Shown here piece by piece: positions 39,440 through 48,300 of a stretch of 64,000 nucleotides of DNA. Every line of letters starts with the position of its first letter. Within the stretch, counting starts at the first letter, position 1. A model generated the notes under the pieces. The model was not told the DNA's origin. It saw only the letters and a program-made list of their open reading frames with translations, and did not search any database. This DNA is from JBGAQP01 sp044220635 (GTDB lineage Bacteria; Pseudomonadota; Gammaproteobacteria; Burkholderiales; Usitatibacteraceae): contig JBGAQP010000008.1 of assembly GCA_044220635.1 (NCBI GenBank), positions 1-64,000 on the forward strand, in the 5' to 3' direction. A program made the translations under genes and the position numbers.

Positions 39440-42400
39440 TCAGGGCGTGAGCGTCCAGGGCGCGATGGCGATCCCGAACGCGGTCGGCATCGAGGTGTCG
39501 TTCACGAGGCCGATCGCGTAGGTGCCGCTCGCGTTGCGCAGGAGAAGGTCGCCGCGGCCGTCGCCGTCGAAATCCCTTGCGGCCATCGCGGTCCAGCCGC
39601 TGCCGGGGCCGAGGATGCCCGCGCCGCTCGCCACGTTCGCGCCATTCATCAGAAGAATGACGTGGCTGCCGTCCGTGTGGGCGACGACGAGGTCGGTGCG
39701 GCCATCGGCGTCGAAGTCCGCCGCGAGGCTCGTGGTCCAGCCCGATCCCGCCGCCAGGAGCGCCGCGCTCGCACGCACCGCGAGGCCGTCCATCACCTGC
39801 AGGATGTGATTGCCCCCCGCGTCCTTCCAGACGAAGTCGGTGCGGCCATCGCCGTCGAAGTCTCCGGTGAGCGCGACGGAGTACGCGCTGCCCGGGCCCG
39901 CGACGCCGGCGACGGGCGAGAGACCGAAGCCGTCGAGCAGGACGATCACGCCGGTACCGCCCGCATTGCGGGCGAGGAAATCCGCGCGTCCGTCGCCGTT
40001 GAAGTCGCCCAACGCCTCGACGCTCCAGCCACTCGCCGGCCCGAGGATGCCGAACCCGCGCACGACGGCGAAGCCGTCCATCACGAGCACGACGTGCGTC
40101 CCGTCCGTGTGGCGCAGCACGAGGTCGGCGCGGCCGTCCCCGTTGAAATCGCCGGTGAAGGCCGGCGTCCAGCCCGACCCGGGGGCGAGGAATCCTTGCG
40201 TCGCCACGAAGGCAGGGCCATTCACGAGGGAGATCGCGATGCCGCCGGGAGCCTGCCAGAGCAGGTCGGCCGTGCCGTTGCCGTCGAAGTCCGCGGCCTC
40301 GAGGATCGTGACGCCCGATCCCGGGCCGAAGAGGCCGCTCACCGAGGGCGTCGTCGTGCCGTTCATGAGCCAGAGGCCGATCGTGCCGTCCGTGTGGCGG
40401 AACAGGAGGTCGGCGCGTGCATCATCGTTCGTGTCGTGGGCGACGCCTGGCCCCGGAGGAGGGCCATCGATCGCGTGCACCTGCCCGGAGTTGATGCTCA
40501 CGACGTAGAGCTCCCCGGTCTCGTCCTCGCCGAACGAGCTGATGCCGTTCACGGCGCTCGGGGGCGGCACCAGCACCGTGGTGGCCCACGTCGCGCCGTC
40601 GCGCTGCGCGGCCCAGATGCGGTTGCTGCCGTAGTCGCCGTAGAGGTAGAAGCCGCGAAGCGCGCGGCTCTTCCGGCCCCGGTAGACGTAGCCCCCGGTG
40701 ATCGAGTTGCCGCCGCTCGCGTTGTGCCCGTAGGTGAGCACGGGCGGCGTGTGGTTCGCGAGCGAGCAGCCCGATGGCGGGTTGTAGCAGCTCGTGCCCT
40801 CGAAGACGCGCCAGCCGTAGTTCTGCCCGCCGGGCGAGCCGAAGGGCTGGAAGTCCACTTCCTCCACCGCGCCCTGACCCACGTCGCCGATGTAGAGGTC
40901 GCCGGTGGCGCGGTCGAAGCTGAACCTCCACGGATTGCGCAGGCCGTAGGCCCAGATCTCGCCCCGCGCGCCCGCCACGCCGACGAAGGGATTCGTCGCC
41001 GGGATGGCGTAGCCGCTCGCGCCGCTCACGTCGAGTCGCAGGATCTTGCCGAGCAGCACCCCGAGGTTCTGCGCGTTGTTCGCCGTGTCCCCGGATCCGC
41101 CGCCGTCGCCCGTGCCGACGTACAGGAAACCATCGGGCCCGAAGGCGAGGTGGCCCCCGTTGTGGTTCGCGGCCGCCGAGTGCGGGATCGTGATCACCTC
41201 CTGTTCCGAGGTGGGATCGGCGAGATCGCGGTTGGAGGCATTCGCGAGGAAGGACGAGATCCGCAGCGCGCCGTCGGAGGCGCGCGTGTAGAAGACGAAG
41301 AAGCGCCGGTTCTCGAGGTAGCGGGGATGGAACGCGAGGCCCAGGAGCCCGCGCTCGCTGGTCGTCGAGACGAGCGCCGAGACGTCGAGGAAGGGGGTCG
41401 GCAGGACGCTCCCGTCCTTCAGGATCTTGATCCGGCCGGTCTTCTCGACGATGAAGAGCCTTCGCGTACCGTCGCCCGCATGGGTCGCGAGGAGCGGCTG
41501 GGTGAGCCCGGAGGCAACCTGCCTCAGCGTCACGGGCGGCGGCGCCGCGAAGGCCTTGCCGGAGTTCGCCGCGACCATCATGGATGCGGTGTCGACCGCC
41601 TCGAAGTCGCTTCCCCGAAGCGCCTTCAGCTGGCCGAGTTCGTCGTCGTCCCACTGCGGGTGGTGCTCGCCCGTGATGTACCAGGGGCTGCCGTTGTCGG
41701 CGAGGAACATCCCGTACTTCTTCAGGGCGCGAAGGATCCTCTGGTTGCGCGCGGAGTAGCCCGAGATGTCCACGCCCGCCTTGAGGCGGAAGCGCGCGCC
41801 CATCGGCGGATATTGCGTGCCGGTGAGGTCGGAGGCGTCGTGGCGCGCGGGCCACAGGTGGGCCTTGCGCGTCTGCGGCGCGGTGAAGCGGATCGCGTGC
41901 CGGATCTCGCCGGCGGCGGTCTCGCCGAAGCGCACGAGGCCGGCGAGGATCGGGAAACCGCCGGCATCGGCGGAGGTCCAGGTGTCGGGCCTGAGCGCGT
42001 TGGAGCGCAAGTCGAACCGTGCGCCGGAATAGGCGTTCCAGGAGCCGCCGGGCTGCGGATGCGCGTCGAAGAGCTCGTAGAGGATGCAGCGGTCGCGGTC
42101 GACCACGATGACGTGGCGGTCGCCCGTGGAGCCCGCGCCGCCCTCGATGGGCGCATCGGCCGGGATGGGGTAGGGGCCCGGATCGCTTTCCCCCGCGACG
42201 TCGAAGCTCATCGCCACGGGCGTCTGCGTGCCCGGCACCGTGACGAACGGGATGCCGATGGGCGCCCCCTGGTAGAACGTCCCGAAATCGGGATGCAGGT
42301 TGGCGGTGGCGCCGATCGTGTTGACCCAGGCGGCGGAGCTCGGGTGGACGGGCAGCGTGTCGACGGGCGTGTTCCAGGCGTTGTCGGCCGGGAACACGGG

Positions 42401-42493
42401 GCAGCCGTCGAGCGTGGGGGAGGCCGCGTGCCCGGAGGAGGCGAGCGCGCAGAAGAGAACCGGGAGGATCCGGGTGTTGCCGAATGGCGACAT
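39440..42493 (-). CDS. Secreted PQQ-type sugar dehydrogenase-like protein with seven FG-GAP repeats
   Basis: From ATG 42493 (MSPFGNTRILP, then a signal peptide ending SSGHA-AS) this is a 1017-residue exported protein. Residues to about 340 form an N-terminal domain of unknown family (CPVFPADNAWNTPVDTLP). About 345-680 is a glucose/sorbosone dehydrogenase-like propeller (LRQVASGLTQPLLATHAGDG, ERGLLGLAFHP, GGHLAFGPDGFLYVGTGDGG, IWAYGLRNPWRFSFD). About 690-1017 holds seven FG-GAP calcium-loop repeats ending MPTAFGIAIAPWTLTP. An ATG at 42553 would add 20 residues but spoil the signal peptide. Probably a PQQ-dependent or related periplasmic/extracellular oxidoreductase; substrate unknown. Confidence 0.85.
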   Translation of the reverse strand: MSPFGNTRILPVLFCALASSGHAASPTLDGCPVFPADNAWNTPVDTLPVHPSSAAWVNTIGATANLHPDFGTFYQGAPIGIPFVTVPGTQTPVAMSFDVAGESDPGPYPIPADAPIEGGAGSTGDRHVIVVDRDRCILYELFDAHPQPGGSWNAYSGARFDLRSNALRPDTWTSADAGGFPILAGLVRFGETAAGEIRHAIRFTAPQTRKAHLWPARHDASDLTGTQYPPMGARFRLKAGVDISGYSARNQRILRALKKYGMFLADNGSPWYITGEHHPQWDDDELGQLKALRGSDFEAVDTASMMVAANSGKAFAAPPPVTLRQVASGLTQPLLATHAGDGTRRLFIVEKTGRIKILKDGSVLPTPFLDVSALVSTTSERGLLGLAFHPRYLENRRFFVFYTRASDGALRISSFLANASNRDLADPTSEQEVITIPHSAAANHNGGHLAFGPDGFLYVGTGDGGGSGDTANNAQNLGVLLGKILRLDVSGASGYAIPATNPFVGVAGARGEIWAYGLRNPWRFSFDRATGDLYIGDVGQGAVEEVDFQPFGSPGGQNYGWRVFEGTSCYNPPSGCSLANHTPPVLTYGHNASGGNSITGGYVYRGRKSRALRGFYLYGDYGSNRIWAAQRDGATWATTVLVPPPSAVNGISSFGEDETGELYVVSINSGQVHAIDGPPPGPGVAHDTNDDARADLLFRHTDGTIGLWLMNGTTTPSVSGLFGPGSGVTILEAADFDGNGTADLLWQAPGGIAISLVNGPAFVATQGFLAPGSGWTPAFTGDFNGDGRADLVLRHTDGTHVVLVMDGFAVVRGFGILGPASGWSVEALGDFNGDGRADFLARNAGGTGVIVLLDGFGLSPVAGVAGPGSAYSVALTGDFDGDGRTDFVWKDAGGNHILQVMDGLAVRASAALLAAGSGWTTSLAADFDADGRTDLVVAHTDGSHVILLMNGANVASGAGILGPGSGWTAMAARDFDGDGRGDLLLRNASGTYAIGLVNDTSMPTAFGIAIAPWTLTP

Positions 42494-42606
42494 CGTCGAC
42501 GTCCTTTCGAGACGGGCGGGCGCGCCGGGTCCGTTCTTCTTTTCCGGGATCATACCCGCGACCCGCGTCTGCGATAATCCGTTCCTTCGCTACGGCCACC
42601 CCGTCC

Positions 42607-45327
42607 ATGTCCGCCCTTCGCCTGATCGCCTGCTGCTTCGCCTTCGCCTCGTTCCTGCTCGGCCCCGCACCCTCGTTCGCCTCGCTTCCCGCCGGGGTGA
42701 CGAAATTCGCGAGCGTCGAGGGCATCACCGAGTACCGCCTCGCCAACGGCCTCAAGGTCCTGCTCTTCCCGGATCCCTCGAAGCCCACGATCACGGTCAA
42801 CATCACCTACCTCGTCGGCAGCCGCCACGAGAACTATGGCGAGACCGGCATGGCGCACCTCCTCGAGCACCTGCTCTTCAAGGGCACGCCGAAGAACCCC
42901 GACCTCGACAAGCAGTTCAACCAGCGCGGCGCGCGCTCCAACGGCACCACCTGGCTCGACCGCACCAACTACTACGAGATGTTCCAGGCGAGCGAGGAGA
43001 ACCTGCGCTGGGCGATCGGGATGGAGGCCGACCGCATGGTCAATTCCTTCATCGCCGCGAAGGACCTCGCCAGCGAGATGACGGTGGTGCGCAACGAGTA
43101 CGAGTCCGGCGAGAACTCGCCATTCGGCGTGCTGCTCAAGCGCTTGCAGAGCGTGGCCTACGACTGGCACGCCTACGGCCGCGCGACGATCGGCAACCGA
43201 AGCGACATCGAGAACGTGAGGATCGAGAATCTCCAGGCGTTCTATCGCCGCTACTACCAGCCCGACAACGCGGTGCTGCTGGTGGCCGGCCGCTTCGACG
43301 AGGCGACGGCGCTCGGGATGGTCGCCGAGGCCTTCGGCCCGATCCCGAGGCCGGATCGCGAGCTGCCGGTGCTGTGGACGGTGGAGCCCACGCAGGACGG
43401 CGAGCGGGAGTTCCTGATCCGGCGCAAGGGCGACGTGCAGGTGGTGGCCGCGGCCTGGAAGGTGCCCTCGGGGCTGCACCCGGACGCCGACGGCATCGCG
43501 ATCGCGAACTTCGTCCTCGCGGACGTCCCCACGGGCCGGCTGCACAAGGCGCTGGTGGAGTCGGGCAAGGCCTCGCAGGTCTTCGGTTTCCCCCTGCTCG
43601 GCGTGAATCCGGGGCTGCATGTCGTCGGCGCCGTCGTGAAGAAGGGCGATCCCGTCGAGCCCGTGCGCGACGAGCTCGTGCGCATCGTGGAGGGCTTCGG
43701 CGCGACGAGCGTCGGCCGGGAGGAGCTGGAACGCGCGAAGAAGTCCTACGCCAACCAGTTCGAGAAGGCGCTCAACAACCACGAGTCCATCGGCATCCAG
43801 CTCTCCGAGTACATCGCGCTGGGGGACTGGCGGCTCTTCTTCCTCTCCCGCGACGAGCTGGAGAAGGTGACGGCGGAGCGGGTCGCGCGGGCCGCGGCCG
43901 CCTACTACCGGCGCGACAACCGCACCGTGGGCCTCTTCATGCCCGAGGACGCGCCGCAGCGCGCCGACATCCCGGCCGCGCCGACCGTCGCGGAGCTGAT
44001 GAAGGACTTCAAGGGCCGCGCCGCGCTCGAGGCCGCCGAGGCCTTCGACCCCTCGCAGGCGAACATCGATGCGCGCACGAAGCGGCTGGAATTCGGGGGC
44101 GTCCGGGTGGCGCTGCTCGCCAAGAAGAACCGCGGCGAGACGGTGAACGTGTCGCTGCAGCTGCGCCTGGGCAACGAGAAGGCGCTCTTCGGCCGCAAGG
44201 TCGCCGCGCAGTTCGCCGGGCACATGCTCATGCGGGGCACGACCCGCTACACGCGCGAGCAGCTCGCGGACGCCTTCGAGCGGCTGAAAGTCTCGGGAGG
44301 CATCGGCGGCCCCGGGGGGAACTTCCAGACCACCCGCCCCAACCTCGAGGAGGCGTTGCGCCTCGTCGCCCACGTGCTGCGCGAGCCCTCGTTTCCGGAC
44401 AGCGAGTTCGAGCAGCTGCGAAACCAGACCGTCACCGGCATCATGGCCAAGCTCTCCGATCCGCCGGCGCGGGCGACCGAGGCCCTCGCCCGGCTGTTCG
44501 ACATCTATCCGCCGGGCGACTGGCGCCACGCGATGGGGCTCGAGGAGACCCTCGCGGAGGCGAAGGCGCTCCGGCTCGAGGACGTGAAGCGCTTCCACCG
44601 CGAGTTCTACGGGGCGAGCCGCGCCGAGATCGCGATCGTCGGCGATTTCGACGAGGCGAGGATCGCCCCCCTCGTCGAGGAGCTGTTCGCCCGCTGGCCC
44701 GCGGCCACGCCCTACGAGCACGTCCGCTCGGAGCATCGCGAGATCCCGGCGGCGAACCTCGTCGTGGAAACGCCCGACAAGGAGAACGCGGTCTTCCTCG
44801 CCCGCCAGAACCTGGACCTGCGCGACGACGACCCGGACTTCCCGGCGCTCTACGTCGCGAACTACCTGCTCGGCGGCGGGGAGGGACTCGATTCGCGCCT
44901 CGGCTCGCGCATCCGCCAGAAGGAGGGCCTGTCCTACGGCGTCGGTTCGGGCCTCAACGCCTCGGCGCTCGACCGCGCGGGCTCCTGGAGCGCCTATGCG
45001 ATCGCCGCGCCGCAGAACATCGCGAAGGTCGAGGCGGCGTTTCGCGAGGAGCTCGCCCGGGCGCTGCAGGACGGGTTCAGCGACGCGGAGCTCGCGACCG
45101 CGAAGTCGGGCATCCTGCAATCGCGTGTCCAGGCCCGCGCGCAGGACGGGGCGCTCGCGAGCGGCTGGGCCTTCTACCTCTTCACGGGCCGCACGTTCGC
45201 CTTCAGCAAGGCCTTCGAGGACGCGGTGATGCGGCTCACGCCCGCGGACGTGCTCGCGGCGCTGCGCAAGCACATCGATCCCGCGAAGGTGAGCCTCGTG
45301 AAGGCGGGCGACTTCGCGAAGAAGTAG
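42607..45327 (+). CDS. M16 family zinc peptidase, two-domain, secreted
   Basis: A 906-residue insulinase/pitrilysin-family protein with a signal peptide (MSALRLIACCFAFASFLLG). The active-site inverted zinc motif HLLEH is at 84-88 (His84, Glu87, His88), with the distal glutamate likely in RNEYESGENSPFG. The second half repeats the fold without the HxxEH motif (AAQFAGHMLMRGT), as usual for the non-catalytic half of a clamshell peptidase. It probably degrades peptides in the periplasm. Start chosen at 42607 because an upstream in-frame ATG (42484) precedes the signal peptide with Arg-rich sequence. It stands alone between minus-strand genes. Confidence 0.92.
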   Translation: MSALRLIACCFAFASFLLGPAPSFASLPAGVTKFASVEGITEYRLANGLKVLLFPDPSKPTITVNITYLVGSRHENYGETGMAHLLEHLLFKGTPKNPDLDKQFNQRGARSNGTTWLDRTNYYEMFQASEENLRWAIGMEADRMVNSFIAAKDLASEMTVVRNEYESGENSPFGVLLKRLQSVAYDWHAYGRATIGNRSDIENVRIENLQAFYRRYYQPDNAVLLVAGRFDEATALGMVAEAFGPIPRPDRELPVLWTVEPTQDGEREFLIRRKGDVQVVAAAWKVPSGLHPDADGIAIANFVLADVPTGRLHKALVESGKASQVFGFPLLGVNPGLHVVGAVVKKGDPVEPVRDELVRIVEGFGATSVGREELERAKKSYANQFEKALNNHESIGIQLSEYIALGDWRLFFLSRDELEKVTAERVARAAAAYYRRDNRTVGLFMPEDAPQRADIPAAPTVAELMKDFKGRAALEAAEAFDPSQANIDARTKRLEFGGVRVALLAKKNRGETVNVSLQLRLGNEKALFGRKVAAQFAGHMLMRGTTRYTREQLADAFERLKVSGGIGGPGGNFQTTRPNLEEALRLVAHVLREPSFPDSEFEQLRNQTVTGIMAKLSDPPARATEALARLFDIYPPGDWRHAMGLEETLAEAKALRLEDVKRFHREFYGASRAEIAIVGDFDEARIAPLVEELFARWPAATPYEHVRSEHREIPAANLVVETPDKENAVFLARQNLDLRDDDPDFPALYVANYLLGGGEGLDSRLGSRIRQKEGLSYGVGSGLNASALDRAGSWSAYAIAAPQNIAKVEAAFREELARALQDGFSDAELATAKSGILQSRVQARAQDGALASGWAFYLFTGRTFAFSKAFEDAVMRLTPADVLAALRKHIDPAKVSLVKAGDFAKK

Positions 45328-45338
45328 CCCGGAAGGAG

Positions 45339-45380
45339 TTCCGGGTCCGGTTCCCCTGCCCGGGGATGCCGGACCCGGAA
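45339..45380. terminator. Perfect 12-bp inverted repeat between convergent genes
   Basis: TTCCGGGTCCGG (45339-45350) and CCGGACCCGGAA (45369-45380) flank an 18-base centre that itself contains CCCC...GGGG. It lies between the ends of the M16 peptidase and the giant Calx-beta gene. No T run follows on either strand, so it is at best an atypical bidirectional terminator or mRNA 3'-end stabiliser. Confidence 0.5.
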
Positions 45381-45399
45381 TGTTCGTCGCGCGCCGGCT

Positions 45400-48300
45400 T
45401 CAGGGACCCGGAGGCGGCAGCACCACGGCGTCGATCCAGCCCGCGTCCTGCCCGATCGTGACCGAGGCGTCCTTCGCGTAGGCCCAGCGGAAGGTGTGGG
45501 CGCCGGCGGCGACAGGGATCGAGAAGAGTTGCCACGAGCCGTTCGAGGTCCCGGACCACTCGCCGACGAGCACGCCGTCGACGTAGAAGCGCAGGGCGTC
45601 GAAGGCCGCCTCGCTCGACACCTTCGCGCGGAAGCTGAGGGTGCCCGCGAGCCAGTTGCCCGCGACCTCGATCTGCGCCGATTCGCCGTCGAAGACCGTG
45701 TCGCTGCGCAGCTGGAGAGCGCCCTCGTAGGCGCCGGCGTCGTTCGCGACGCTGAACCCGCCCTGGGCGCCGCCGGGGATCACCCAGCCCGGCGGGATGC
45801 CGCCGCCGGGCGGGAAGACCTCGTCCTCGTCGAGGATCGTGACGATCGCCGTCGGGACGGCTCCCACGGCCGCGCCGGGCGAGGGCGTCGCGATCGCGAC
45901 CGCGAAGATCTCGGGCGACTCCGCCACGGCGTCGTTGGTGATCGGGACGGTGATCTGCCTGGGCGCGCTGTCGCCCGAGCCCCAGCTGAGGGTGCCGCTG
46001 CGCATCGTGAAGTCGCTGGGGGCGAGCGCCGTGCCCGCGACCGTCGCGTAGTTCACCGTCACCGCGGCGTCGAACGAGCCGCCGGGCGCGAGCGTGCGAG
46101 TCACGTTGAGGACGGCGTTGCCCGAGGGATCGCCTTCCGTGACGAGGACCTTCACGGAGTCGAACTGGAGCGTCGATTCCGGCGGGAGGTCGTCCTCCAC
46201 GATCGTGACGGTGGCGGTCCCCGGCGTGCCGATGACCAGCCCCGCCGAGGGATTGGACAGCGTCACCGTGAACGTCTCGTCGCCCTCGGAGGCCACGTCG
46301 TTCAGGATCGGGATCACGATCGACTTGGGCGCAACGTCGCCGGGGAACCACGTGAGATTTCCGGTGCGTTGCGTGGCTATGCCCGAGATGCCGAAGTCCG
46401 AGCCCGAGGTCGCCGTCGCGTTGGCCGTGGTCCAGGTCACGGTCGCGGTCGCCGCAGCCGGCCCGATGCGATTGACGGTGAGCGTCACGCTCGGCCCGGC
46501 CTCGCCGACCGAGTAGGTCGCGGTGCCGAACACCACGCCCGCGTCGTCGTCGTTCAGCGTGACGAGCACACCCGTGGGTGTTCCGATCGCGGTGCCCGTC
46601 GGGCTGCCGAGTCCGACCGCGAAGGTCTTCGCGCCCTCCACGACGCCGTCGTTGAGGATCGGGATCGTGATGGTCTTCGAGGCGCCGTCGCCCGCCACCC
46701 AGTTGAGCGTGCCCGAGAGTTGCGTCGTATTGCCGAGCACGCCGAAGTCGGTGCCCGCGAGCGCCGTGCCGTCGGCCGTCGCCCAGGCCACCGAGGCAGG
46801 GGCGGCAACTCCGCCCAGGCGCGTCACCGTGAGCACGAGGTTGCCTGCGCTCTCGGAGATCGAGGCGGTCGCCGCCGAGAACTGGACGGTGTTGTCGTCA
46901 TCGCTGATCGTCACCGTGGTCGAGGCCGGCGTGCCGATGGCCGCACCCACCGCGCCCGAGAGGGTTACCGCGAAGGTGCGCGCGGCATTCACCGCGCCGT
47001 TATCGAGGATCGGCACGTTGATCACTTTCGGCGTGCCGTCGCCATCGGCCCAGTTGAGGGTGCCGCTCGCCGCGGTGTAGTGCGTGCCGGCGGTGGCGCT
47101 TCCATTGGAGGTGGCGTAGTTCACGCTGACGGCGCCCGTGGGCGGGCCGAGACGCTGCACGGAGACGGCGACGTTGCCGCCGCTTTCGGCCACGCCTTGC
47201 GTTGCCGTGGCCATCGCGACTCCCTGGTCCTCACTCGTGATCGTCACCGTCGCCGTGGTGGCCGTGCCGAGGGCGGCGCCGACCGGCGCGGAGAGCACCA
47301 CCGAGAAAGCCTCGGAACCCTCGATCGTGGTGTCGTTCAGCACCGGAATCCAGGCGCCGGCGACGGTCGTGGGCCCGATCGCGATGGGCATGGAGGCGAC
47401 GCCCGCGGCGAACGAGAGCGTTCCCGTGCGCTGGGTCGCAAGGCCGTTGGTTCCGAAGTCCTGGCCCGCGACCGCCGTCCCATTGGCGGTCGTCCACGTC
47501 AGGCTGGCCGCCGTGTTGAGGGCTCCGGTGCGCGTGACGGTCAGCGTGGAGTTCGCCCCGGTCTCGCCCACGCTTGCCGCGGCGGGCGAGAACTCGAAGG
47601 CGCTGTCGTCATCCTGGATGGTGACGGTGGCCGTCGGGCTTCCCCCGACCTGCACGCCGCCCGTCGGGTTCGACAGGGTGATCGTGAAGGACTTGTCGGC
47701 CTCGACCACGCTGTTGTTGAGGACGGGGACGCTCGACACCGTTCCGCCGATCATGATGTTCTTCGGCGCGCTGTCGCCCGAGAGCCAGGTGAGCGTCCCG
47801 GTGCGCTGGGTGCCGCTTCCGAGCGTGCCGTAATCGGAGCCCGCCACCGCCGTTCCATTCGCGGTGGTCCAGGTGACGCCGACGGTGCCGGTGGCGGCGC
47901 CCGTGCGGTTCACGGTCACGTTGACCATCGCGCCGCCTTCGGTGACGGCGTAGGTGGGGGCGCTGAAGCTCAGGCCCGCATCGTCGTCGTTCAGCGTGAC
48001 GAAGACTCCCGTGGGCGTTCCGATCGCGGTGCCTGTGGGCACGCCGAGCCCGACGACGAAGGTCTTGGCTCCTTCGACGACCGCGTCGTTGAGGATCGGG
48101 ATCGTGACCGTCTTCGAGGCGCCGTCGCCCGCCGCCCAGTTGAGCGCGCCCGAGAGCTGCGTCGTGTTGCCGAGCACGCCGAAGTCGGTACCTGCGAGCG
48201 CCGTGCCGTCGGCGGTCGCCCAGAGAACCTGGGCGGGCGCCGAGATGCCGCCCACGCGCGTGACCGTGAGCACGAGGTTGCCCGCGCTCTCGGAGACCGA

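Noticed and set aside
42550..45273. A 907-codon minus-strand frame opposite the M16 peptidase
   Set aside because: Same antisense composition; the plus strand has HLLEH and a signal peptide.
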